The translations under genes were made by a program, and so were the position numbers. A DNA stretch of 64,000 bases. Origin: Salinicoccus sediminis (GTDB lineage Bacteria; Bacillota; Bacilli; Staphylococcales; Salinicoccaceae). Numbering within the stretch: position 1 is the first letter of the stretch; each line of letters starts with the position of its first letter. The notes below the pieces were generated by a model. That model did no database searches, was not told where the DNA came from, and saw only the letters and a list, made by a program, of their open reading frames with translations. The DNA lies in the NCBI RefSeq assembly GCF_000986795.1, contig NZ_LAYZ01000001.1, forward strand, positions 124,001 through 188,000. The letters run 5' to 3'. Shown in pieces: positions 54,362-62,064 of this stretch.

Positions 54362-55198
54362 TTACTGTGATACCGTCTTCGAAATGAATTTCATAAATTT
54401 ACTCTCTTCTTCAATATTGGGATTGTGGTTACTGTTTTCGAAAGTCGAGAGCGCAGCATTTGGCATCAACTTTGCAACTTCTTCACTGAAAATGTGGGGA
54501 CATTGGGCATCATGTCTCCCACAGTATATATAAGCGTTTACCGGCGAAATTTTCAACTGGTCTCTGACATCATAATTTTCAAGTTCTTCGGTGAAATAAT
54601 CTATTTTTTCCATCAGCGTTCTGCCGCTTTCTTTCTTCTTAAGAATGTCATAATATGCCTCTTTTATGTAAAGCGACATCATGATCCATTCTTTGGAAAG
54701 ACTGATACGCTCATCTCTGCTAGTATCAGATTTACGGAGTTTCGCAAAAATCTCTTTCATCCTTTCATTATTGGGGTTTTCAGGATAATAGATACTGTCT
54801 GGGTGCTCCATATATTCTGACGAAGCACAGATACCGCCAGCAATGATTTTAGTAAGGCTGCTTGAAAATAGAACAGCATACTTTAAAGCAAGAAAACCAC
54901 CTGTAGAATGTCCTGAGAACGTCCATTCTTTAATGCCTAGTGTTTCTCTGATCGCTTCTGTGTCTCTGATGGCATCATCCATGCTATATGTGAATTCATC
55001 TGTCTGGCCATCAGATCGTCCGGCACCTCTTAGATTGATTATGTAAACCGAATAGTACTCTGATAAGATCTGTGACATGAGATTGCCGTATTCATTAAAC
55101 TCGCTGTAGAGATGGGTGAATGCCAATGGCTCACCTGTGCCGCGCTTAAACACTTCAAAATTTCCTCTGTCAGTACTAACGATTTCAGCATTAAACAT
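54362..55198 (-). CDS. Alpha/beta hydrolase
   Basis: A 278-residue alpha/beta-hydrolase with nucleophile elbow GHSTGG, the oxyanion region before it, Asp in YCGRHDAQCP and catalytic His in ENSNHNP. No signal peptide is visible. It resembles proline iminopeptidase/epoxide-hydrolase-type proteins; the substrate is unknown. ATG 55198 is preceded by AGGAGGC; the longer frame starting 30 bases upstream overlaps that ribosome site. The neighbouring gene upstream encodes an APH-like phosphotransferase 23 bases away, so the two are probably cotranscribed. Confidence 0.85.
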   Translation of the reverse strand: MFNAEIVSTDRGNFEVFKRGTGEPLAFTHLYSEFNEYGNLMSQILSEYYSVYIINLRGAGRSDGQTDEFTYSMDDAIRDTEAIRETLGIKEWTFSGHSTGGFLALKYAVLFSSSLTKIIAGGICASSEYMEHPDSIYYPENPNNERMKEIFAKLRKSDTSRDERISLSKEWIMMSLYIKEAYYDILKKKESGRTLMEKIDYFTEELENYDVRDQLKISPVNAYIYCGRHDAQCPHIFSEEVAKLMPNAALSTFENSNHNPNIEEESKFMKFISKTVSQ

Positions 55199-55220
55199 GA
55201 TATGCCTCCTGAGTTCTGGT

Positions 55221-56138
55221 TTAATCAACTTCTTTCATATACCAATCCGGGACAATCTTTTCGAAACCATCATAAGCATTCAACAGTTCTTCATAGCCAT
55301 TTCTCATGGTTCTGATTTCTTCATCTCCGAATGGAACGGCCCATGGGAGTGAGGATAGTGTGTTTGTGGAGATATATAAGAGTAGCAGCTTCCAGAAATT
55401 TTCCGGCACCTGATTGTCGAAATAACCATTGATCCTGCCGCTTGCAAATTCATGGCTTGCTTTTACACACCAGGTGATCCTGTTGAATTCCTGCCAAGGG
55501 TCACCGTGATTGTGCCGATTGAAATCAATGATATGAAGTTGATTGTTTTCATCAATCAGCATATTGCCAATATGAAAATCTCCATGAAGCGGTACGTTAT
55601 CAACATCTTGAAGCAATTCCCTGTATCTATTTAAATTGTCGAGCAATAGATATCCTTTTTCATATTTCAATTCGCATTCCTCATACATTTTTATCTTCCT
55701 ATCAATATTCCTATTATATCTGTCGGGCCATGGAGCATCTGATTGAATATTAATGTCGAAAGCATGGATTTTCCTGAGTGTTTCCCCAGACTGGACTCCC
55801 AATTCGTATTGCTGGTCTTTACTGAAACTGCTGATTCTTTGCTCCGCATCTTCGCCTTCGATCCACTCAAGAATAAGGTAGTAATAGCGATTATCCAAAC
55901 ATTCATCATGCCCGACAAGTTTATGTGTAGGCACATCATGCTCATGACTTTTAAGCAGAAATTCAACATGCGTGAGAACACGTTCTTTTTCCTCAATCGG
56001 TGACAACCTTAAGAGATATCTTTTCCCAAAATGGTCCTTGGCAATATATTTCACATCACCTGACCATCCCTTGTTGAATGGTTCGAGACTTTCGATATTA
56101 TATTCACTTAAATCTTTTTGTAATCTTTGCATATCCAT
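55221..56138 (-). CDS. Aminoglycoside/choline-kinase-like phosphotransferase
   Basis: A 305-residue APH-family kinase. It has the catalytic loop PLHGDFHIGNMLID (HGDxxxxN) and the metal-binding IIDFNRHNHGDP, as well as LILEWIEGEDAEQ in the hinge. Many such chromosomal proteins phosphorylate metabolites rather than antibiotics, so resistance is not claimed. It is followed by the hydrolase gene on the same strand and is divergent from a GNAT gene. Confidence 0.85.
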   Translation of the reverse strand: MDMQRLQKDLSEYNIESLEPFNKGWSGDVKYIAKDHFGKRYLLRLSPIEEKERVLTHVEFLLKSHEHDVPTHKLVGHDECLDNRYYYLILEWIEGEDAEQRISSFSKDQQYELGVQSGETLRKIHAFDINIQSDAPWPDRYNRNIDRKIKMYEECELKYEKGYLLLDNLNRYRELLQDVDNVPLHGDFHIGNMLIDENNQLHIIDFNRHNHGDPWQEFNRITWCVKASHEFASGRINGYFDNQVPENFWKLLLLYISTNTLSSLPWAVPFGDEEIRTMRNGYEELLNAYDGFEKIVPDWYMKEVD

Positions 56139-56247
56139 AATATAAAACCTTTCGTTGAAAATCCTCCACTAATGTTATGAATTTTCTGATATAATATTAT
56201 TATACCAAAGCATTACGATAACCGAAATAACGAAGTGGGTGAATGAT

Positions 56248-56742
56248 ATGAAAATTAGAGAGTTACATATAAACGATACAGAGTCTTTTATCAAACTGAA
56301 TAAGAAAATCGACGATTCGGGATATATGTTATACGATCCGGGAGAAAGACAGATTACAGCAGACAAACAGAAAAAAGCGATAATGCAAATTAGTGAAGAT
56401 GAATCGATGAAATTTTTAGTAGCAGAAATAGATGGCGCGCTTACAGGCTACATTGGAGCCTTCAGAGGTAAATTGAACAGGAATAAACATTCAGCTTATC
56501 TGGTACTCGGTGTAGATGAAATTCACAGGGGAAAAGGGATTGCCTCAAGGTTATTCAATGCAATATTTGCATGGGCAGAAAATGAAGGAGTATCCAGGCT
56601 GGAACTTACTGTGATTAAGGAGAACATACCAGCTTTTAACCTATATAAGAAAATGGGCTTTGAACTGGAAGGGGAGAAAGTCCATTCACTGATGATCGAT
56701 GGTGAGCCTGTTAACGAATATTATTTGTATAAGATGATCTAA
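56248..56742 (+). CDS. GNAT-family N-acetyltransferase
   Basis: A 164-residue acetyltransferase with the acetyl-CoA binding motif GVDEIHRGKGIASRLFNAI and the AFNLYKKMGFELEG element. It resembles RimI/PhnO-like and YhhY-type GNATs in length. ATG 56248 follows GGGTGAATGAT; a GTG at 56239 in frame is less likely. It is followed by an ASCH-domain gene 36 bases later. The substrate is unknown. Confidence 0.85.
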   Translation: MKIRELHINDTESFIKLNKKIDDSGYMLYDPGERQITADKQKKAIMQISEDESMKFLVAEIDGALTGYIGAFRGKLNRNKHSAYLVLGVDEIHRGKGIASRLFNAIFAWAENEGVSRLELTVIKENIPAFNLYKKMGFELEGEKVHSLMIDGEPVNEYYLYKMI

Positions 56743-56778
56743 CTAACGATAAAATCAATTTGATGGGAGAATTTACAT

Positions 56779-57228
56779 ATGAACCTGGAAGCTAAAACGT
56801 ATTGGAACAATTATTGGGGAGATAAGAAAGCGCCTGAATCAGTGACTGCCTGGCAGTTCGGAGCTGATCCGGATTACCTTGCACAGCTGGTTGTGGATGG
56901 CATTAAGACTGCGACTTGTTCCGGGCACATATTTTATAATCTTGAGAACGAGTCGCTGCCGACTACGGAAGATTACAGCGTCATATTGAACAAGAGCGAT
57001 GAACCGGTGGCAATCATAAAAACAACGGAAGTAGGTATAATGCCTATGAACGAAGTGTCTGAGGAATTTGCGGTTGCTGAAGGTGAAGGGGACAGGACTT
57101 ATCAATACTGGTGGGACGCCCATGAAAAATTCTTCAAAGAAGAACTGAAAGGTACTGGTTACGGGTTTTCAGAAGACATGCTTCTGGTCTGTGAACGGTT
57201 TGAAGTAGTGGATGTGAAAGAGAACTAA
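56779..57228 (+). CDS. ASCH-domain protein
   Basis: A 149-residue ASCH-fold protein (YhfF type): WQFGADPDYLAQLVVDGIKTATCSG with the GxKxxT-like signature of the family, DYSVILNKSDEPVAIIKTTEVGIMP, and EGDRTYQYWWDAHEKFF. ASCH domains are predicted RNA-binding or coactivator-like modules; some members hydrolyse N4-acylcytidines. No specific function is assigned. GGGAG precedes the ATG. Confidence 0.85.
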   Translation: MNLEAKTYWNNYWGDKKAPESVTAWQFGADPDYLAQLVVDGIKTATCSGHIFYNLENESLPTTEDYSVILNKSDEPVAIIKTTEVGIMPMNEVSEEFAVAEGEGDRTYQYWWDAHEKFFKEELKGTGYGFSEDMLLVCERFEVVDVKEN

Positions 57229-57244
57229 TACTGCCGAAATAGAA

Positions 57245-57280
57245 AACGACATCTGACTTATGCCAGATGTCGTTATTTTT
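57245..57280. terminator. Bidirectional terminator between convergent genes
   Basis: AACGACATCTG (57245-57255) and CAGATGTCGTT (57264-57274), then ATTTTT. It lies between the ASCH gene and the importer operon on the other strand. Confidence 0.82.
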
Positions 57281-58793
57281 ATTCTATCAGCCCCGCTTCC
57301 TGCAGGTAATCCTGTGCGACCTGGTACGGGTCGTTTCCTTCGACTCCGACCTGGTAGTTCATTTCCTGCATTTCTGTATCGCTGATCTGTCCGCTCAGCT
57401 TATTGAGCGGGTCTATGATTTCCGGATGTTCATCCAGGAATTCCTGTGTGAACAACGGTGCGCCCTGGTAAGGGGGGAAGACGTTCTGGTCGTCTTCTAG
57501 TATGACCATGTCATACCGTCTGAGGTCTGCATCTGTCGAGTACGCATCCATGAGGTTGATGTCACCATTGTTGATTGCCTGATATCTCAGTTTCGGCTCC
57601 ATGGTCCGGACGTTGCTGAAGTTCAGGTCATATGCTTCCTGGATGGCCGGATATCCGTCTTCGCGGTCACTGAATTCCAGTGTGAAGCCCGGGTTGATCT
57701 GATCTTCGATTGCCTTCAGATCACTGATTGTCTCGAGATCATGTTCCTCTGCGAACTCCCGTTTTACCGCGAGGGTGTATGTGTTGTTAAACTGCATGGG
57801 TTCGAGCAGTGTCATGTCGAACTGTTCTTCGAGACTCGATTTGGCCTGTTCATAAACTTCGGCTTCATCTTTTGACTCCAGCGGTTCTTTTGTCAGTTCA
57901 CCGAGCACTGTGCCGGTGAACTCGAGGTAGCCGTCGATATCACCGGACTCCAGTGCATTGAACAGGAATGATGTCTTGCCGAGCCCGTCTTCGACCTGTA
58001 CGGTATAATCCGTTTCTTCCTCGATCAGTATTTTATACATATTCGTGATGATGGATGGTTCTGTCCCGAGTTTCCCCGCGATGGTTATGGATTCGTTCTT
58101 CTGGCCGAACATAGGTCCCACGGTGATCAGCAGCATCACAAGGAGGATGCTTCCGAGAGTGATGATGATCTTCCTGTACGAGAGGTTCTGGATGATGCGC
58201 AGAACGACATCGAAAATGATCGCAAGAAGTGCTGCCGGAATCGCACCGATGATGATCAGGGCTGTGTTGTTCCTGTCGATGCCGAGCAGGATCAGGTCAC
58301 CGAGGCCGCCGGCGCCGATCAGTGCGGCGAGTGTGGCGGTTCCGATGATCAGCACCATGGCTGTGCGTATCCCAGCCATGATGACCGGCATCGCAATGGG
58401 CAGCTCAACTTTCATAAGACGCCTCATGGTCTTCATGCCGATGCCCCTTGCCGCTTCGACAAGTGAGCCGTCGACTTCAACGATTCCGGTATAGGTATTC
58501 CTTAAAATCGGCAGTAGTGCATAGATGATCAGAGCGATCACCGCCGGCACTTTGCCGATGCCGAAAAGCGGAATCATCAGTCCGAGGAGGGCCAGGGAAG
58601 GGATCGTCTGCATCACTGCTGCAATGTTTATGACGATCTCGGATATCCTTCTAGTCTTAGTAAGTAATATGCCCAGCGGCACACCGATGAGTACGGCGAT
58701 GAGCAGGGCGATGAACGACAGCTGTATATGTTCAATGAGTGTCGTAAGCAGTTCGCCTTTTCTGGCATTCAATGTCTCGAGCAATGTATTCAT
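57279..58793 (-). CDS. Fused ABC permease and substrate-binding protein (OpuF/EgtU type)
   Basis: A 504-residue hybrid. Residues about 1-230 are an OpuC/ProW-type permease (GILLTKTRRISE, EAARGIGMKTMRRLMKVELPIAMP in the coupling loop, GAGGLGDLILLGI). Residues about 235-504 are a glycine-betaine/choline-type binding domain (ITIAGKLGTEPSIITNMYKILIEE, YLEFTGTVLGEL, AINNGDINLMDAYSTDADL). The same fusion occurs in OpuF (osmoprotectants) and EgtUBC (ergothioneine). I cannot tell the ligand from sequence alone. The ATPase gene overlaps it by four bases. Confidence 0.87.
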   Translation of the reverse strand: MNTLLETLNARKGELLTTLIEHIQLSFIALLIAVLIGVPLGILLTKTRRISEIVINIAAVMQTIPSLALLGLMIPLFGIGKVPAVIALIIYALLPILRNTYTGIVEVDGSLVEAARGIGMKTMRRLMKVELPIAMPVIMAGIRTAMVLIIGTATLAALIGAGGLGDLILLGIDRNNTALIIIGAIPAALLAIIFDVVLRIIQNLSYRKIIITLGSILLVMLLITVGPMFGQKNESITIAGKLGTEPSIITNMYKILIEEETDYTVQVEDGLGKTSFLFNALESGDIDGYLEFTGTVLGELTKEPLESKDEAEVYEQAKSSLEEQFDMTLLEPMQFNNTYTLAVKREFAEEHDLETISDLKAIEDQINPGFTLEFSDREDGYPAIQEAYDLNFSNVRTMEPKLRYQAINNGDINLMDAYSTDADLRRYDMVILEDDQNVFPPYQGAPLFTQEFLDEHPEIIDPLNKLSGQISDTEMQEMNYQVGVEGNDPYQVAQDYLQEAGLIE

Positions 58794-59749
58794 CGGTCGT
58801 CACCTCTCTGTCTGTCAGCGAGGTACTTGAAGACATCGCGGCTGTTCAGGATTTTTCCATCGCCGTTGCCGCCGTTCACAATGATACCGTCATGTTCGGA
58901 CAGGTACTGGAAAGCCACCTGGATCTGGGTGTCAGCCGGCACAACCGGGTAATCGGGGTGGTCTGTTGAGGCTTCAGGAGAATGCTTTTGTGCAATATCC
59001 CCGATCGTCAGCTGCTGCATTCTGTGGGCATCCAGGTCGCCGATGAAATCTTTGACGAAATCATTCCTGGGTGAGGTGAGGAATTCATCCGGTGTACCGA
59101 TCTGTTCTGCGTGGCCCTCTTTCAGGAGACAGATCCTGTCGCCCAGTTTAAGTGCTTCCTGTATGTCATGCGTCACGAATACGATGGTCTTTTTGATCTT
59201 CTTCTGCAGTTCCACGAGATCATCCTGCAGTTTCTCCCGGCTGATCGGATCGAGGGCACTGAACGGCTCATCCATCAGAATGACCGGCGGGTCTGCAGCG
59301 AGGGCCCGGACGACGCCGACACGCTGCTGCTGGCCGCCGGAGAGCTCGGATGGTTTGCGGTTTTTGAACTGTTCCGGGTCCATCCCGACCATTTCCAGAA
59401 GTTCATCAATCCGTTTGTCGATATCCGTTTCGGACCATTTCTTCATGAGTGGTACCTGGGCGATGTTCTCCTTGATGGTCATATGCGGGAACAGGGCGAT
59501 CTGCTGAAGGACATATCCGATGTCCCAGCGCATTTCATAGACCTGGTAGTCGCTGATCGGCCGGTCCTTGAAATAGATATATCCGTTTGTCAGCGGAATC
59601 AGTCGGTTGATCATCTTCAGGGTGGTGGTCTTTCCGCAGCCTGACGGACCGATCAGGACAAAAGTTTCACCTTCCTTTATGTCGAAAGTCAGATCATCGA
59701 CTGCAGTTTTGTTGCCATACCGCTTTGTTACATTTTTAAATTGAATCAT
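58790..59749 (-). CDS. ABC importer ATP-binding protein (OpuCA/EgtUA-like)
   Basis: A 319-residue ATPase of the quaternary-amine transporter type: Walker A GPSGCGKTT, signature LSGGQQQR, Walker B VILMDEPFSALDP, plus a C-terminal extension with one CBS-like segment (MQQLTIGDIAQKHSPEAS, GIIVNGGNGDGKILNSRDVFKYL). Such CBS domains regulate transport by ionic strength or nucleotides in relatives. ATG 59749 has GGAGCG upstream; an in-frame upstream ATG lacks a ribosome site. It is the first gene of the two-gene importer operon. Confidence 0.9.
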   Translation of the reverse strand: MIQFKNVTKRYGNKTAVDDLTFDIKEGETFVLIGPSGCGKTTTLKMINRLIPLTNGYIYFKDRPISDYQVYEMRWDIGYVLQQIALFPHMTIKENIAQVPLMKKWSETDIDKRIDELLEMVGMDPEQFKNRKPSELSGGQQQRVGVVRALAADPPVILMDEPFSALDPISREKLQDDLVELQKKIKKTIVFVTHDIQEALKLGDRICLLKEGHAEQIGTPDEFLTSPRNDFVKDFIGDLDAHRMQQLTIGDIAQKHSPEASTDHPDYPVVPADTQIQVAFQYLSEHDGIIVNGGNGDGKILNSRDVFKYLADRQRGDDR

Positions 59750-59989
59750 ATTTACGCTCCTATCGGTTTGCCTATAAGAAAAGTATATAGAAAATCGGTT
59801 ACAATTAAAATATCCCGGCATACTCCCAAAATGTAAGCAATTGTTCATCTTTAAATATCATACCCGTAATGGAGGATATTATCAGGCAAATGGGAAATGA
59901 ATGAACAAATATATGTAAAAGCATTAATTTTATCAAAAACAGGCTTTTTAGTTTCTTTTTTCAATAGGGTGTGGTACTATACTTGTAAC

Positions 59990-60222
59990 AGGAATACCTG
60001 AGAAGTTCGTGATGTGTTGAATTATATTTTGACCTAACACCTTTTTATACGGGAGCCTAATTGGTTTTCCTGCAAAAAACAAGCCTGCCAGCCAGGACGT
60101 TTGGAGCAGGAAACAGGGCACCCACCTGCAAATAGCAGGCCAAAATAATCAACAAATACACACGGCTTTAGCTCGGATATTCCAGTAAGTACCGGATGAT
60201 TTCATCCGGTGCTTATTTTTTT
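59990..60222 (+). ncRNA. ssrS: 6S RNA
   Basis: The transcript starts after a TATACT at 59978-59983, with GTGATGTGTTGAATTATATT. The arms GGAATA/TATTCC and the long imperfect pairing of the 5' half (CCTGAG...TTGAATTATATTTTGACCT) with the 3' half (reverse complement of GGCCAAAATAATCAACAAATACACACGG) give the long irregular hairpin with central bubble of 6S RNA. A terminator (AAGTACCGGATGA/TCATCCGGTGCTT, seven T) ends it. The position next to rarA agrees with the Bacillus neighbourhood. 6S RNA binds sigma-A RNA polymerase in stationary phase. Confidence 0.8.
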
Positions 60223-60224
60223 GT

Positions 60225-60259
60225 CAAAATTTAAATGGAGCATCTTTCGGATGCTCCAT
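60225..60259 (-). terminator. Intrinsic terminator of rarA (reverse strand)
   Basis: ATGGAGCATC (60235-60244) pairs with GATGCTCCAT (60250-60259); the reverse-strand tail is TTAAATTTTG. It lies three bases beyond the rarA stop. Confidence 0.75.
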
Positions 60260-60261
60260 TC

Positions 60262-61530
60262 CTACATATTTTTAAGCTTGGTGTATATATCGTTCAGCTG
60301 CTTTTCGTATTTTGATACATCCGATGTTTCGAAATAATTATTTTTCGTCATCGTATCCGGCAGATACTGCTGTTTGACGACGTGGTTCGGATAGTTATGC
60401 GGATATTTGTAGCCGATGGCGTTGCCCAGCTTTTCCGCACTGGAGTAGTGCCCGTCCCGCAGGTGTTTCGGCACCGCTCCGATCTTCCCTTTTCTGATAT
60501 CCGACAGCGCAGCATCTATGCTTTTGATCGCGCTGTTCGACTTTGGCGACAGCGCGAGTTCGATGACGGCCTGCGAGAGGGGGATCCTTGCTTCGGGGAA
60601 CCCGAGCCGTTCCGCTGACAGTATGGCGTCGAGCGTCCGGCTGGCAAGCTGCGGGTTGGCGAGCCCGATGTCTTCATAACTGATGACGAGAAGCCGCCTT
60701 GCTATGGTTACGAGGTCTCCGGCTTCTATCAGTCTGGCCAGGTAGTGCAGGGCCGCATCGACGTCACTGCCCCGTATGGATTTCTGGAAGGCGCTCATGA
60801 CATCATAATGCTGATCTCCGTCCTTGTCATGCAGGAATGCTGATTTCTGCATGCAGGCCTCTGCATCGTCCAGTGTGATCGTCACTTTGCCGCCTTCACC
60901 TTTCTTTGTACTGAGGGCAGCGAGTTCAAGCGCATTGAGCGCACTCCGGACATCACCGTGGCTGGACAGCACGAAGTGCTCCATCGCCTTGTCTTCGATC
61001 TCGATCTCAATACTGCCGAGGCCGCGTTCCTTGTCCTCCATCGCCCTTCTTATGGAGACCCGGATATCTTCCTCCTCGAGTGAGTTGAGTTCGAAGATCT
61101 GGCACCGGCTTCTGATCGCGGGGTTTATCGCATGATAGGGATTTGAAGTCGTTGCCCCGATGAGAACGATATTGCCGCTTTCCAGGTGGGGGAGGAGGAA
61201 ATCCTGTTTCGCCTTGTCGAGCCTGTGGATCTCATCCAGCAGCAGGATGACGGAACCGCTCATCTTCCCTTCATCCGCCACGATCTGCATATCCTTTTTT
61301 GTGTTGGTCACCGCGTTCAGTGTCCGGAATTTATAACTGGTTGAGCCCGCAATCGCACTGGCTATGCTGGTTTTCCCGATTCCGGGCGGACCGTAGAGTA
61401 TCATCGAAGACAGGCGTTTTGCCTGCACCATCCTTCTGATGATGCCGCCTTCACCCACGAGGTGCTGCTGGCCGAGCACTTCATCTATGGATTTCGGGCG
61501 CATTCTGAAACTGAGTGGCTGTGTTGACAT
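60262..61530 (-). CDS. rarA: Replication-associated recombination ATPase RarA (MgsA)
   Basis: A 422-residue AAA+ clamp-loader-like ATPase that acts at stalled forks. N-terminal MSTQPLSFRMRPKSIDEVLGQQHLVG, Walker A GPPGIGKTS, Walker B VILLLDEIHRLDKAKQD, sensor 1 IGATTSNP, and the C-terminal MgsA tetramerisation part (YKYPHNYPNHVVKQQYLPD). It is on the opposite strand to 6S RNA and to cymR, as in relatives. Confidence 0.95.
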   Translation of the reverse strand: MSTQPLSFRMRPKSIDEVLGQQHLVGEGGIIRRMVQAKRLSSMILYGPPGIGKTSIASAIAGSTSYKFRTLNAVTNTKKDMQIVADEGKMSGSVILLLDEIHRLDKAKQDFLLPHLESGNIVLIGATTSNPYHAINPAIRSRCQIFELNSLEEEDIRVSIRRAMEDKERGLGSIEIEIEDKAMEHFVLSSHGDVRSALNALELAALSTKKGEGGKVTITLDDAEACMQKSAFLHDKDGDQHYDVMSAFQKSIRGSDVDAALHYLARLIEAGDLVTIARRLLVISYEDIGLANPQLASRTLDAILSAERLGFPEARIPLSQAVIELALSPKSNSAIKSIDAALSDIRKGKIGAVPKHLRDGHYSSAEKLGNAIGYKYPHNYPNHVVKQQYLPDTMTKNNYFETSDVSKYEKQLNDIYTKLKNM

Positions 61531-61611
61531 ATTTTCACCTGCTCCTGTGAGTGTGTTATATTTATATTACTACACTACATTTTAACATGAACTTAAGTGA
61601 TGAGGTGCTTT

Positions 61612-62028
61612 ATGAAAATCTCGACAAGAGGAAGATACGGACTATATTTTATGCTGGCTTTGGCCGAAGATTATGAAGTGAAGAAAAGAAGTGTGAAATC
61701 AGTTGCTGAAGAGCGGGGGATCAGCGACCTTTATCTGGAACAGATTGTGGCAAGCCTGAAAAAGGAGAACCTCGTAAAGAGTACACGGGGGGCATACGGC
61801 GGATATGAGCTGAATTTCCCGCCGGATGAGATCATGGTCGGCAGGATCTTCCGCACACTGGAAGAGAATATCGTGGCAGTGGAGACGGATGAGAAGGATA
61901 CCGAAACGGAAAGGTATCTCTGGAGAAGGGTCCGGGATGCACTGAGGGACGTGCTCGACCATACGACGCTTGCCGATCTGCTGAGCCACTCGGAAGACGA
62001 AATTGATGATTATATGTTCTATATTTAA
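61612..62028 (+). CDS. cymR: Cysteine-metabolism repressor CymR (Rrf2 family)
   Basis: A 138-residue Rrf2-family repressor. MKISTRGRYGLYFMLALAEDY, the wing TRGAYGGYELNF, and the C-terminal region LRDVLDHTTLADLL match CymR. It partners with the cysteine synthase CysK and represses sulphur uptake genes in B. subtilis and S. aureus. It lacks the three cluster-binding cysteines, as expected. ATG 61612 after GAGGTG is chosen over an in-frame ATG 15 bases upstream. The rarA-cymR neighbourhood strengthens the call. Confidence 0.9.
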   Translation: MKISTRGRYGLYFMLALAEDYEVKKRSVKSVAEERGISDLYLEQIVASLKKENLVKSTRGAYGGYELNFPPDEIMVGRIFRTLEENIVAVETDEKDTETERYLWRRVRDALRDVLDHTTLADLLSHSEDEIDDYMFYI

Positions 62029-62063
62029 AATGCATCCGGAGGAGATCTCCGGATGCATTTTTT
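62027..62063. terminator. Bidirectional terminator between cymR and ubiB
   Basis: AAAATGCATCCGGAG (62027-62041) and CTCCGGATGCATTTT (62047-62061) form a 15-bp stem with A and T tails on the two sides, so it serves both convergent genes. It overlaps the cymR stop. Confidence 0.9.
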
Positions 62064-62064
62064 G

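Noticed and set aside
59043-59644. Forward frames antisense to the OpuCA-like ATPase
   Set aside because: Low-complexity shadow of a conserved ABC ATPase gene.
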